Assembly (NCBI GenBank): GCA_006937955.1
Contig: SSNP01000095.1
Location: 1,023,834-1,087,833, forward strand
Reading direction: 5' to 3'
Length of the DNA: 64,000 nucleotides
Origin: Pachypanchax playfairii
Taxonomy: Eukaryota > Chordata > Actinopteri > Cyprinodontiformes > Aplocheilidae
The notes beneath the pieces are model-generated. The model did not search any database and was not told where the DNA came from. It was given only the letters and a program-made list of their open reading frames with translations. Below, one piece after another: positions 26,001-41,000 of this stretch. The position numbers and the translations under genes were made by a program. The stretch's first letter is position 1, and every line of letters starts with the position of its first letter.

Positions 26001-29000
26001 ATCTTACGATACATGGCCCCATTCATTCTTTCCTTTACACGGATCAGTCGTCCTGGTCCCCTTGCAGAAAAACAGCCCCAAAGCATGATGTTTCCACCCC
26101 CATGCTTTACAGTAGGTATGGTGTTCTTTGGATCCAACTCAGCATTCTTTCCCCTCCAAACACGACAAGTTGAGTTTCTACCAAAAAGTTCTATTTTGGT
26201 TTCATCTGACCATATGATGTTCTCCCAATCCTCTTCTGGATCATCCAAATGCTCTCTAGCAAACCGCAGACGGGCCTGGACGTGTCCTGGCTTCAGCAGG
26301 GGGACACGTCTGGCACTGCAGGATTTGAGTCCCTGGTGGCGTAGTGTGTTACTGATGGTAGCCTTTGTTACTTTGGTCCCAGCTCTCTGCAGGTCATTCA
26401 CTAGGTCCCTCCGTGTGGTTCTGGGATTTTTGCTCACCGTTCTTGTGATCATTTTGACCCCAGGGGGTGAGATCTTGCGTGGAGCCCCAGATCGAGGGAG
26501 ATTATCAGTGGTCTTGTATGTCTTCCATTTTCTAATAATTGCTCCCACAGTTGATTTCTTCACACCAAGCTGCTTACCTATTGCAGATTCAGTCTTCCCA
26601 GCCTGGTGAAGGTCTACAATTTTGTTTCTGGTGTCCTTTGACAGCTCTTTGGTCTTGGCCATAGTGGAGTTTGGAGCGTGACTGTTTGAGGTTGTGGACA
26701 GGTGTCTTTTATACTGATAACCAGTTCACACAGGTGCCATTAATACAGGTAACGAGTGGAGGACCGAGGAGCCTCTTAAAGAAGTTACAGGTCTGTGAAA
26801 GCCAGAAATCTTACTTGTTTGTAGGTGACCAAATACTTATTTTCCACCATAATTTGCAAATAAATTCTTTAAAAATCAGGCAATGTGATTTTCTGGATTT
26901 TTTTTCCTCATTTTGTCTCTCATAGTTGAGGTATACCTATGATGAAAATTACAGGCCTCTCTGATCTTTTTAAGTGGGAGAACTTACACAATTGGTGGCT
27001 GACTAAATACTTTTTTGCCCCACTGTAATTCTCACTGTCACATTTCTTAAAGTTTGGCCTTTCAGAACGGCAACGAAAATGACAAGCTCAGAAAAAGAGA
27101 TGCAAGTCTGAAAATCCTTAAATAAGCTCGGTCTGAAGTTTTTAGTACAAAAACAAATATCCAAAGGTAGAAGAGTCTTTTTAAAATGTACAAAGTCAGG
27201 AATTGTGAAGTTTAAGGATTGAACAAGTTTGTAAAATAAAAACAATCAGAGAGGCGTCAGCTTTTAAATGTTCATGTTAAATTATAGGCAAGAGAGATTT
27301 ACAATGACACTGAAGCTTCATGGCTTTATTCTCATGTGAGTCTCCTTACGTTATCCCAAAATATGACTTAATTTACCACATCTGGAACATGAGATCTGGA
27401 TGAGCCACTCAGAAAAAGCTAAAGAGACTAAAGCTATCAGAAAGCAGATAGCGTCAGAGGATTGTTACACATGGAAAATCAGGCTGAAATCAAGCAGAAT
27501 CACTGCTTATTAAACAACAGTAAGTCAAAAAAGCAAGTCTTTACTTCATCCAGATCGTTTAAATCCAGGTGTAAAATGACTCACCTCGCACATCTGGAGT
27601 TGAAACAAGCGTCGCTCCTTCTCCATCTCCTCGGCGATCTCTGCCCCGGTGATTTCTGTACGGATCATCCCGTGTTGTTTAGCGTGCTCCCTCTTCTCTT
27701 TCTCTATCTTTGTACTGACAGAACAAACAAAAAGTCTTGTATGTTTTCACATCGTTTGAATCGGTCTTGTGAGCAGGAATTTTAGAGATTTGGTCTGGTG
27801 GTTTTACTCATATCTAATCAGCACTAACGAGCTAGTTAGTGAGGTTTAGAACCATCCACTTACAACTTGGCCTCGTAGTCTTTCCACGCTTTGTCAAAGG
27901 GCTTCTTTATGTCCTGCAGAGACACAGAAGGACGAGACTCAGCAAACCACCAGGAGGTCAATTTGAGGACAGTTATTTGAGGCCCAGAAATTGCCTCGTT
28001 CTGCTCATGATTCAAGGCCTAATGCACAGTCAGTGGCCACGCCCCTTCTTGTACCTCCAACATCCAGAGTTCATGACCCAGTTACTCGCCTGAAGCACAA
28101 CACAAAGGCTTTGTTTACTTCTGAGAGATTTACAGTTCGGAAAGAGAATTCTTCAGACTCCCTCAGTCATTCTCAACTCTTTTAAACCCAGACACAGACA
28201 TTTGAGATAAATGGAGACGTGCTGACGACGCACGTGCTCCCAGAAGAGTCCAGGCCGACGGGGAAAATAAAGGAGCAAGAAGAGAAACTGTAAATCTCAC
28301 CCCTTTCACGCCTTTCAAATCCCCCTTCAGCAGTGAGTCCAGGGTGAAGATCACATTGTGGCTGAGACTCTGGAGCTGTTAAAAGACACAAAGAGGAGAA
28401 ATACAGTTTCAACAAGTAAAGGAAACAGTTGATAAGTTAAAACACAAGCTCAGAGACAAACGTTTTACAAATTCTTCAATAAAACCACACAGGCAGAAAA
28501 AAAACAATGAATAAACTGCATACAGACATTATGTTTCTGCAAAGCTCAAAGTTTCAAAAACAAACTTGAAGGTAAAGACGGCAGATGGACGATACATGCC
28601 ACCCACGCACAAACATAAGCAGCTATTGGCTTGCTGAACACAGCTGCAGTTTCATTGTGAGGTGGCAGACTGCAGGAAGAATTTAGAGACACTTTTAGAA
28701 AGAAGTAAGAAAGGGGACGTTATCAAGCCGAAGATATTCAGACGAGTGTTTTACACATTTGATTTAACAACATTTTAGTCTGAAGAATGAAGCTGTTGGA
28801 CATTCTGATTGTTTTTGATAAAATGGAATAGTGTCTGAGGCTTGTGAGTTTTCTTTTGCATAAATCCATTAAAATTGACTTTACAGATAAATGTAAGACC
28901 TTGGGAATTATTTCAACCTCCTCATCACACTGCAGTTACTGCACCCAGATGTAATGATGTCAATGGTGCCCGAGTAACATGTGGTGGGGATGGAAAGGAG

Positions 29001-32000
29001 GAGATCTGTATGTTTGTTTCAGTGGGAGTTTGTCCTGTGCTGAGCTTTGTAGGGCACGTTGTCTCCAAAAAGCACTTTAACTGCTCAACCTCAACTCTGT
29101 CAGGTGTTTTATCGTCATTACTGATTAGTCTTACTGTTTGTGTCAATATAATGAGTTGATTTATGCTGAATTTGGCAGTTTAGTGTCAAGAGAATACAAT
29201 CCAAAGGACTGAGTACACATCCCTGAGGAACTCCTGTGACTAGTTTGGTTTCTTACAGCTGACAAGATTTATTTATAATCTTTCTGACAAAAGGTCAAAA
29301 CTCTGAAATTGGCTAACAGTTAAAATGGTGGAAAATGAGTAAAGAGTACAACGATATAATCGCAGCTGTTTTAGGTTAGAAATAGTTCCTTTTCCTGCCT
29401 GTCATGTCTCACGGGTTCACAGCTTCTTTAACTCGCACTTTAGGTCTTTTTAAGAGGTTCAGTTTTCTCTAATGTAATTTCCAAGTTGTCATCTAAAAAC
29501 TAAAATTGTCTCAGAACCAATGACATCTAATAATAAGAAATACATTTTATCTTTTACAAATTTTATTTAAGATTAGCGCTAAATATCTGTCAGTTTACCT
29601 GTTCACCAACCAGAGAACACACTTGGTCTTAGCAAACTTTACAAGTCTTATTTAAGTATAAAACTAAATCTAAAGCAATTAACAGTACGAGTTGTTAAAA
29701 CTTTATCTGGAAAGATGCTAAAACAAACATAAATGAAGTTTACTGAAAAGTCACAGTCAGATTTTTATAGTTTTGTTGTACAAACTGCTCCAAATGACAG
29801 TCATGTATGAAGGTAAGAAAGAGACAGACAAGCATATTAATGTTTTTGGCAAACTAAAAACACATCAAACATCAGCTTTATTGTTTGTATAATAGTTCAA
29901 CATGTTCTTGCTGCTGCTGACTGGAGAAATCAAACCCAAAACCACAACTCGGCCAAGTAAATAGAAGAAGGAGAAAAGGTTTGATGTGCCCTGCAGCTAT
30001 TGTTGCTTCAGCTTTGCTCAGCAGCTCAAAAAGAGGATCAGCAAGGTCATTTACAAGAGCACTAAGCATTTAAGTCCCTGTAGTTGTGAGCCGTGTCCAT
30101 ACTGATACACAGAAGCAGTCGAAAAAATAAACAGCGCTTAATGGACACTAATGTGCTATGTGCTTCTTAAGTGCCTTCCTAGCATATGGCTAACATCAAA
30201 ATCAATTTTTCACTTGCCGGCTGCTGATGAGCTCTAACAGCTCGTCTCAGAAACTACCACAGTCACTTTTTTTGCTTCTTCAAACAACATAATTCACAGA
30301 AAGGGAATAAACAGCTGGTAAAAGTCCATGTTATAGCTGATATAGGACATCAAGGGCACGGTCTTATTCATCAATACTAATTTGTCGAAGCAGATGTCCT
30401 CAGGGTGCAGCTACAGAAGTAGAAAAACTCAATAACCTGCTGAAATGAAAAGAGTCAGAGCTGGAAGAGATGTTTTAAAGCACACAGGCAGGTGAGTGAT
30501 TTGTGTATGTATAAACACACTCAGCTGTTCGTGGTGCTGCCAACAGTATTTCCTGAGTCTAATCTTACTGTCAGTCACACAGGGGGAAAAAAAGGAAAAG
30601 ATTTTGCTCCTTTTTCAGCAACAATCCCTAAATACAGGATTGAAACAGGACCTGTTATTAAATAGAAACATCAGGGGAAATCCACAGCATGTAGAAATGA
30701 GAGTAACTTTAAAACCAATGAGCCTCAGTCGGGAATCACAGCCTGAAGTCTTGGTCTGTTTCGACCCACAATCGACCCCTCAGTTAACGTAATCCTAATC
30801 TCAACCTTTCACCCAAATCCTGAATGACTGATGGAGGTGAAGACAGGAAAAACGAGCTGCGTCAGGACATCTTTCCTCCTACAATAAGAAGCATTCAGCA
30901 GGGCAGGCTCTGATTTATTGATCTGACTGTGACATGCTGAACTCACCAGGTTCTTCAGTAGGGCAGAAAGCTCCTTGGTGAGCGAAGAGAACTTGACGAA
31001 AGCTGTTCCCAGGTCAGGATTATCACGGCTGATGAAGTTGCTACCAAATTTGTCCAAAGCTTGGGCGTAGTTTTCTTCATTCTGAACATGGTCTGTGTAA
31101 GAAAGACACAAAAAGCCAAAAAGTGGTCAAAGTTTCTGACTCATGTTAGCATGTTTAGCTTAGCAGACAGCTAAAGGGTCCAGCTGTTTTTCCAGCCTTT
31201 ACAGGGTCAGGATGCAAGTGTGCTGCATCGTCAGCATAGAAGATGATACAGATCTGATAGATATTACATAGTAAGGGATTTTTAAAAGCTTCCTGCTGTA
31301 TCTCTCCATATTTTTAAACTCTCAGGGTTTTCAGAAACTGATGAGACCAGTTGAATCTTTGAAAACAAAATATTTCCCAACATTTTCATCTAATTTTCTC
31401 ACTATTTTGTATTTTTGATGTGTCTGGAATTGTAGTTTTCTTCAAATATTTCTAACTGAATGAATCAAAATCTTCTTAAAAAATTATCTGAATAGCAGAA
31501 AATATTTCCTCAAACCCCATAAATATTGTTCAGCAATCAAATGTTGTTACAGGCATTAAGTGAAGCACAAGTTGTTACCGATTGTATCTAAGAGTTATTA
31601 TAAATGCTAAAACTAAGAAATTACCTGTGACAGTTTTTAATCAATTGCTACCTGAGGATCCTAACAAACAGTCAGGTAAATTATCTGTGAGTTACTATTA
31701 GATAAAAAAAAGAGATATTTTACAGTCATTTGGGAGCTTGAGGTACTTTCATATTAAGAAAAAAACTGGTAAAAAAGAGAAATCTGCTGCTTTTCCAAAA
31801 AAAAAAAAAAAAAAGAGGACAGCCATATCAGGAAAAGTCTAATTTATCAGAATCGTTGCATTTATAAATGATTAGACAAAAATGTTTGTTTTTGTTGATG
31901 TTTTATGTAAAAAAAAAACAGATAATCATTGAACGCAGCTCGAACAGCATCCTGAACATGATCCTTTCCTGATACAATCACAAGTTTGTGCATTTTATAT

Positions 32001-35000
32001 TTTATATCACTGAGAATTTCTTCTTCTTCTCTGTTTGAACCTGATTTGTTTGTGACTGTCTTTACAACAGCTACAATCTGTTACAAAAAGGCAGCAAATG
32101 GCTGAACTCCATGGCCGTGTATTTACTTTCTGCTTTGTAAAGCTGATGCCAAGAAGGAACATCTTCCTGCATCTGGGTCTCGATCTCCAGAAGCATAACT
32201 GAACTTCTCAGATTGTTTCTGCACCGTTTTAATTGAAGTATTGGGTTAAAACGTTTTGCAAATCATTTCATTAAATCCATTGTTTCACAACAGTGAAAAG
32301 AAGAGAGACAGACGCAGCAGCAGATAAACATTCTGCTCAGAGACACACCTGGAACCAAATGATTTGCTGGATTGAAGTTTGTATTAACACAGATGTGACA
32401 GAAATACTCAAGTGATCCTGTAATGGAAAGTCTGACCATTAAACAACCAATCCAGGAACAGGACCAGGACCTACTGTAGGTCTGTGTATTCTGTTTTGGG
32501 AATTTTGACAACAGATCGTCATTTTTATATACAGTTGATGTCAGCATGACCAGACATGTGGCTCTCCTGGTGGATGCAGTCAGTCAAAGCAGAAGAATCA
32601 TCTGGCCTTGTCTATAAAACGCTGATGACACAGTTTTAGAGTAGAAGGTCTGAGATGAGAAAAGAATCGTGCAAAGCTTGAAACAGTTTGAACTTTTGTT
32701 TTTAGACTCAAATTCAGCCGAGGATTTGTTTTTCTGTATTTTATGTCTCTTCTTACATAAAGATGATCCCATCCAGTCAAATCTGAGAAAAGCTTTAAAT
32801 CATGATGTTCTTCTCTTTATTAGCATCTTTTAACCCCTTCCAGGTTAAACAAACTGGTTTATGACTTGTTTCCACACTCACTCTGCAGAATGAGCCCTAA
32901 ATCATGTTATTCTGCTTTCAAACGTTTTAAACGTGTCTTGATCAGTAGTTCTTTGGACTTTCTGAAGGTTTTCTGAAGCTGCTCAGTGACCATGAATCCT
33001 TATCCCTATCAAGGTCGGCAGACCTGATGTTTATGTCAGAGGAGAAGCTGGTTGCTGCAGAATTACAGGTTGCACACCTTTAACCCAACTCCAAACTAAA
33101 TAACACCCACTTTGATGCTGGCGGTGAAACTATGTGGTCACATGGCACGAGGTCCACATTCTATGTTCATGAAAATGTTAAACCTAAATGAAGGTTTTAG
33201 GGTTCGGCCGTAGGATTGTACATGTGGACATCTGGAGGAACTCTTGGTGTCTAAAGTTCATCATCTGTGTTGTATGAGGAGTTTTAGGGACTCAAATGGG
33301 TTTTAAGAATTGTTATTCCAACAATAAAACTATTAGACATGTTTGGTTTTGCACCAACAGAGGAACTCTTAGGTGTTTGGTTACAATTTAAAGGAGTTTA
33401 AAAGAAAAACTCCTAGGGGGTCAACTACAAACCCATAAGCAATATGTTTATAATAATATCATTAATTGTGGGTACAATGGAGATCTGACAGCTCTGGTCT
33501 TTGCTTTACCTGGTCCATGTTCAGTGTGGTGCACAGAATGACACAAAACTAACCAAGAACCTGTTAGCTCCCTTTAAACTGACTGATGAAAAGATTGAAG
33601 ACAACTGTGATGCTAATTAAGGTGAAACGTGACGGCAGTGCAGGATTAAAAGTCTCTTTAGGAAAACCAACAGGAAAACTAAGAACTCTGTTCTAATTAT
33701 TTCAGCACATATTTGTAAAATAAATTACAAATCGTTTCTTTTCTATTTTTTTTTACTCCATTACACAATAAATTCACAATTTAAAGAGAAATAGCTCTTA
33801 GTTTCAATGGGCTGTTGGGGTAAAAGTATGGGTGCTGAAAGGGTGTTCTGTTTACATCAACATACTCGTATGGACTAATAACAGACCCGTCCATCACAAA
33901 ACCCTCAGTCTAAAGCAGGGACTAACAGAAAGACCCATAATGTAGTTGTAAGGACTGCGAGCTGAAACCGTAGAGCCGGTCTAAACACAAATACAGGACT
34001 GAATGGTCCCTGCAGTCAGTCTAGGAGTTGTGCAACACTATAATCCTTTTTATCCTTTCTTCTTTATAACATGGGAATTGTGCAATGATGTATTATGCTT
34101 GTGTAAGTTTCCTTTAATGATCTTTCATTGATAATTTCAAAATAAAATTCCCCCTGGAGACAATAATATCCCAGCATATTGTCTACAAAAAAACTCTTTC
34201 TTTCTATATCCAGCTCTTCTGTCCCAACTAAAAGAACGTTTTAACAGTTGCTTTTCGTTAGACGTCTCCTCATCCTAAAGAGATTTATTTTAAAAAAGTT
34301 TCAACTTTTTTTTTGTTATTCCGATAATGAACATATATGTGTTAAAGTGTCAGATTACAGAGCTGCATTCACAAACAGTCAGTGGAAAGTTACAGCAGAT
34401 CCGTGACACAGAACTGAGCAAAACAAACTCAGGTGTTGGTTTCTGGGATGGCCTGGATATACACACACACACACAAACACACACAAACACACCATCTGTC
34501 CCACAGAAGGAGACGTTCCAGACACAAAAACACACAAAAGCTGCTATTTTAGTTTTAGCAACACGAACAGATGCGTTTTTAGAGACGAGCATGAAAGGGA
34601 ATTAAAATAATCTCACCTTGACCTGAACTGTAGATGGCCTTCACAGATTTCTTCACTTTCTGCAGGGACGTTCGATCCTGGTCCAGAGCCTGAAACCAAG
34701 AGGATCTTGTTAAAACATCTGAAGTGTTTTTTTTACACTTTCATAGCACTCACATCAAAAGACAGAAAAAAAAACTCCTGATAAATGAACCTTAGAGCCA
34801 AGATTAGAGCACAGAAAACAAATATTTCCTCAGTAATTGAAAGTCCCGGAGCTCGACCTGACTGACGTATAAATCATCCCTGAAAAACCGCTGACTAACA
34901 GCGTCGGAGCGTTTGTGTTATTGAATCAGCAAAACAAATAAGTTTTATTACTGCTAGGAATTATTTCAAACAAAAAGATCTCAATTCTTCCAGCTCAGAG

Positions 35001-38000
35001 TTAAAAGTGCTTCGTGAAACACTGCTTCATATGAGACAGATTCATCAACTCATCGTGAAGCCGAACCGCTGAGTGCACATCACATTAAACGTGTGAACGC
35101 TGAGCGCCGACAGACGGGGAATCAAAGTCCTAATTTTTTGCTGAAATGTAAAATTAGGTCAAATATGATCATATTTACATCCTCACTGGTTCTTCTTCAT
35201 CCTACTAAAGGTTTCAGTTACAGTTTTCACTTCCTCATAATCCTTCTTCCTATTTCAACAACTGTTTTCTAATATTTGCTGCACACTGTTTTACTTTTTT
35301 ATCATTTTCAAATCAGATAAATTAGAAATTTGCTCTAATTTGTTGTAAAACACACACAAAAAAACCCAACTATTTCTGGGTAAAAAGCTCCAGTTTTGTT
35401 TTATCAGTTCTCTCAAAAAACTTCCTGAATTATCTCATTATCTTTATTTGTTTGGTTCCATCTCGTTCTGTTTGTTTCTGTGTTGTTTTTGTTTGTTTCC
35501 ATGGGAACTCGGGTGTTTCACTTTGTTTCTCTTGGATATTTTTTTGTCTGCTGCACACTTTTTCCTCCAGGAAGTCAAATGAGGAGTTGCTCTTCGCTGA
35601 AGTGTAAGAAAATGTTGTTTCCATGGTGATACAGCCCGTTTCCTCCTGAAGATACAGTTACAGTCTGGGATTAAATCATTTATAATGATTTAATCAGTGT
35701 TTGTAACTGTTTTCTTTCACTACAATAAACAGCAAAAATAAATTTAACAAAAATCTCTCAACTCTGAATCACAAATACTCGTATGAAATGATGCCAAAAC
35801 CCAATTGAATGTCTAAATATCTGTGCAGCTCTAAAAATAATGAATTAAAATGAAATCTAATTTATTTATGAATTAAATAAAAAAACCTGGTACTGGGGAA
35901 AGAGATGTATGTAAGGATTTAATATGTAATTTAAATGAACTAAATAACCTGATCAGGTGCTGCATGTTGTCACATGAACCTGTGATAACATGAGTTCTAA
36001 ACGACTAATATGACCAGTTCTCTATCCCAGAACCTTCAGGAGTTCAATAAAATCAATATTATTTCCTTTAAAACCGAGAAATATAAAAATGTTCTGGTTT
36101 TAGACAAGAACAGAAAATCCTTTACTATTTCTTTATATTTAGTTTTTATTTCCCAGCTGATCTATAAAGGAATTTATTTGATGGGTGAACATGTTTGAAA
36201 CACTGAGGTCACATTTAACTACATCAAGCTTAATAACCTGCAACCCAACAGCCTGAAAATCACCTTTCAGACTTAATCTCATAATTCAGCGAGGTGTCTG
36301 TCAGCTGACATGATTAGAAAGCTTGTTGTGGATAAGCAACAAACATCTATACTAGCTGTTTCTGCATTGACGTTTTCAGGATCATTTATTCTGATGGTGC
36401 AAATATCCACCAACTCTAACCACGGGGAAGGAAACACGAACTCTCTGATGGCGAACATCAAGGTCAGAAGGTAGAAAACAGCGATGGCTTCATTCTATTT
36501 CACAACATAATTAAGGCGTCCTTGGATTTCACATGGAGGTTCTTGACTGAAGATACCAGCAGCATCACATGCAGGGTTTTCTAGTTCCTCCCTCGTCCTT
36601 TCACGTCGTTATTTTGCTTTATGCTGCAAATTTTGGCCTAAATTCCTTAGAAGGATGAAAAAAACTCAATAAAACGGGGTAGTAAGATAAAAAAAACAAC
36701 AAATAACTGTAAAATTGTTGTTAAATAATATGATATTGTGACAAAACCATATTCATGATCACTACAGTCTCCATGTGCTTTAGCATCATGGCTACTTAAG
36801 GTATTACCAGTAGTGCGAGTCAGTCTGATTGGTTGAATATACTACTATTAGCATGAATTGAAGGCATTTTGCTTCAGTTCTTTATTTGTATTCTATGTTG
36901 TCTCACATGAGTTCTTTCAAATATCTCAATTTTGTCTTCTGAAACTGAAAGAATACATTTTTGCATGCTCTCCTCTGATTGGTCGACTTTACTGATGCCT
37001 TGATTTGTAAGCATCTTCTAAAACTCCAACTGGATAAGATGTCTGACATCATAAACATCCTCCAGAGGAGAATTATTTACTCTCAGTTGTACATCACATG
37101 ATGATTTCTGTAGCGCAAAAGAAACAATTCCAAAAATGAAGGTTTAGCAGTTTCAAAACACAAAAAAATCCTCACAATAAGAGAAAACACAGGCAATCAA
37201 GAAGCAGAAAGAGTGTACTACAGTAATTTAGTGAATTTTTGCTCAACTGAACATGATCATGTGACACTCTATATGTAAAACACCACAGGGCTTCAATTAG
37301 GTGACATAATCAATAGAAAAAAGAGGTCACTGCTACATCAAGTTGACTCCATGAGCAAATATAACAAAAACACATTTCACATTTACTTTTCCTACTTGTG
37401 TTGTTCCAAAATGAAGCCATAAAACTTCATTTACATGCGCTACAATGTTGTGTTTTTGGAACTACAATCTGTGCACTAAAAACGTGGGCTGAAAGCCCCG
37501 CCTACTCACCCGCATCAAATACCCAACTGCAAGATGAGAACAATATGAATCAACATAGGAGTCCAAATCTGGAAAAATTAACTGAGGTGGAGTTTTATTT
37601 TTTGTTTTTTTCAATGAAAGGGGCGGGGCTTTAAACTTATAATGCAGCCAGACACTAGGAGACGCCTGCTTTGCTTCAGCTTTCTACTTCTGTCATGTCC
37701 CTTTTCCTAGTTAAAATATATTTAGATGGTTGAACTAGTTATTGCAACAGTGCGGAATAAGAACCAGAGATTGAATATAATTCTAAACAAAAGAAAAACT
37801 AATATCCAATCGTCACAACTGAAAACTTTGGTTTTCTTGGACGCTTCTTTACAGAATAAGATGGTATTAAATGTCTTACAACCGGTGGGAGACAACAAAC
37901 ATATGTTTGTTAGTTATTTCACCTGATGTGTCATGTGGTGCTTCCTTTCAAACTGCTTCTTCAGCAGATAAACCCCGCCCCCATCTTTTAGTCAGAAGTT

Positions 38001-41000
38001 CTTTGATTCTTCTGGGGTTCTGATTAGAACAAAAAGTCCAGAACAGAGTCTGAGCAGGCAGATTGACCTTTAAGGTTCTATTATTCCTGCTGCTTTCTCT
38101 CATTTTTATTCAACTTCTACTTATATCTCAAAGCGTTAACATTAAATATTATCTACATTGTTTTGAGTGTTAAATGAACAACTTCATCAGACGGTCAAAT
38201 CTGTTTTTTCTCTGCTTTTTGTGTTAAAAAATTCTTTCTTGGTCCAAGAATGCATCCAGACTCTTCTCTCCAAAGGGTCGACTAATACTGAACACAGTCA
38301 GAAGATTGTTTTTAATCACTCAGCAGCCAATGGTGAGCTCTAACTCTGATCAGGGGAATTTACCACAAGCCGTAATGCCAAAACATCTNGCAGCAGCTGC
38401 TCCACCACAACAGCAAGTAACTAATGCTCAAAACTAGTTTAGTATGAAAATCAGAAACCTTATTTTGGAGCTCTAACACGGATGATCTGAATAACAAAAA
38501 ATTCTTTCAAATTGATTCATACAGTAAATTGTTTTTTACAAGAAAAGTTTAGAGGTTTCGAGGTCGAGGACAGACAGACATAAAGGAGGTGAAGGACGCT
38601 GGTTTCTCACTTGACTTTATCGAGAAACAGATTTCTAACACAGCAGGAGAAGAACTGTCAGAGCGAATTTCCCTAAAAGCTCCAAGAATCTCAAACACAA
38701 GGCAGGGAAAAAAATTGCCAAAATTTAGTCACAAATCCAAAATATATTTTGATTTGTCCTCTTTTAAAGAACTCTGGACATTTCACTCACAAATTTTTCA
38801 ACCTTGCTCAAAATTCCGGGAACATGAGAGTAAGACATCTGGAAACTTTAGCCCTTAACACGCTAACACCTGGCAACATCTGGCATTTGAGTGACACGAT
38901 AAAAAATGTAATAAGTCTTAACTTTATGTCAAATATCTTTGCAGTTGTCGGAAGTATTCATAAGCTCCAAATTCAATTGACATTAATGTGAAAACATCAT
39001 CCAGAGCACTACATTTTAGTGCTAAAGTACACTGAGCAGGGGGTCGCAAGAGTGGTCACAGCTCACATTTCAGAGCCTCATGTGGTGGATCTGAAACTGA
39101 CAGCAATGATACATTGATGAAAAGTGACAAGACTAAGAAATTTCATCTGTCTGAAAGAAAACTAGCTTTGTGAGACTAAACCAGTTTAACATGGAAACAT
39201 GTGATCATGGTCCATCATGTGAGCCATTAATTCAGAGAGATGTTTGTTCATTTCTCAAATACAAATTCTTCTGATATTTTAGGATATTATAGATCCTTTT
39301 ATTTGATTTACTGTTAAAATAATCAATACTTGGTAACTAAACTATTCATTAGCAGCAGCGCTACTGCACCAAAAAAGTAATTACAGTACACACAGGAAAT
39401 AAAACATGCTACATTTCCGGTTTAAGATGTTTTTTTTCTTAGTTTTTTTTTTTTAAGCGTATAAAGCTTTTATGATTGTTGTTTAGATAAAAAAAATAAC
39501 CCACAAACAGAAACAACACCCAAAATTGGACCAAAAAGTGACCAACAGGGTTAATGGTTACAACTTCCTGGTTCCTAAACACACAGTCACATTTGGGAGG
39601 TCGAAGCTTCAGAGAGGAAACTGGCTGCTGAAATGACGGGCACGACTGGCTGGAGGCTGTTTCAGCTTCATGCTTCCTGCCTGGTGTCTTATCCTCCCTC
39701 AGCAGCCCTGCTGCTTCCCCTGCAGTCGTCCTTTAACAGGAAGCAGGAAGCGTCACTGGGCTCGTCACTGTCCCGTCCCGGGTCAGCGGAACTCCGTATA
39801 GTGACAGCAGCTGCTGACAGCTGAGGAACAAAAACACACTTTCTTACTCGGCAGGAAGGACTTTTCTGCCTTCACTGTCTCCTCCGTGACGTTCATCGTC
39901 ACTTTGGTAGACGCCAAGAAGATCGACATGATCTGACTGCACTGCGTGTCAGTTCAACACTCTTCATTCACCCTGCAGACCGACCAACCCTCTTCTCTCA
40001 GGCTCATCAGGTGCTCCGATACGCTGGCGTTACCAGCAAAGAGACACAAAACCTCTCAAAATAGTTACAATGCAAATCATTTCCTTGAAGAAGAAAATAT
40101 GTCAGTTTCTAATCCCTTTCCTTAGAATTCAGACTTCTTTTAAAGTGTCTGCAGGGACAGTTTCAGTGCAAAATGGGGCAGAGGTGAACTTTTAAAACAT
40201 GTTTCCCTTTATGAAACACTTCTGCTTCTGTCTGTATAAATGCATTCTGCTTTTCTTTCTGCCAAAACGCTGAAAAACACACAAAACATCTTCTTCCAGC
40301 TGTAAATCTAGTCCATCTGAATCTGTTTGAAAGATGTACACGTAACAAAGACAAATCGGTTTGTTTGTTTGCTGTCGAGTCATTCTGTCTGACTCCCCAT
40401 CGAGTCCATGTGGCATGACTCAAAGCAGGAAGGGTGGAGAGTCGTTTTCATTGGCAGGAAACAAATGCACATCCCTTTTTTTTCTGGGCCTGCAGCTGAA
40501 GAGGCCCGTTGGCTCTCAAACTGGAAGTGAAAAAATGAGAGGATGTAACGTTTGGAAAAGCAGCTGAGCTTAGGCAGCATGTTTTTCACACACAGACAGA
40601 AACTGAGCAATTGACTGCCAGTGGTTTTGGTTTTGGTTGGGAGGTTTATCAATGGGACCGCATGACTGATAAAGTGTATCTGACATAGTAACAGGATGAA
40701 GTTAAACTCTTCAGAGAGTTTCTGTCGATCCTGCACAAAAACCAGTAAATCAAACGCAACAGAAGTCGTTTTACTGGTAAATAAATGATGCTGCAACACA
40801 AACAATCAAACCTTAAAATTAAATGTGCCTTTAATGTTCAGTTCTCTTCGATTACAGAAGGTTTTCCTGTGAAAATGCTCGTCGATGTGTCGCCTTTCTG
40901 TGGCCGAGTCTCAATTCCCGTTTGTGGAAACTTCAAACTCGCATTATAACGTCCCACAACCGAACCACAAACCACATTTCTCAACTCTCGTCAATCAATC

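Larger units (their letters stand above)
25424..27025 (-). mobile_element. Complete Tc1-like transposon, 1,602 bp, in asap1 intron 6
   Basis: Both ends start CAGTGGGGCAAAAAAGTA and are flanked by TA (25422-25423 and 27026-27027), the Tc1/mariner target duplication. The left (25424-25623) and right (26826-27025) inverted repeats are 200 bp each and differ at one position by eye (25569 T against the complement of 26880). The single transposase gene fills the interior on the minus strand, the same sense as asap1. All parts needed by an autonomous element are present. Near-identical ends indicate a recent insertion. Confidence 0.97.

Noticed and set aside
26013..26609. 198-codon plus-strand frame inside the Tc1 element
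   Set aside because: It is the antisense shadow of the transposase gene.
40380..40805. 141-codon minus-strand frame in asap1 intron 1
   Set aside because: No motif, low-complexity Phe/Leu/Ser content and no conserved splice sites noticed.
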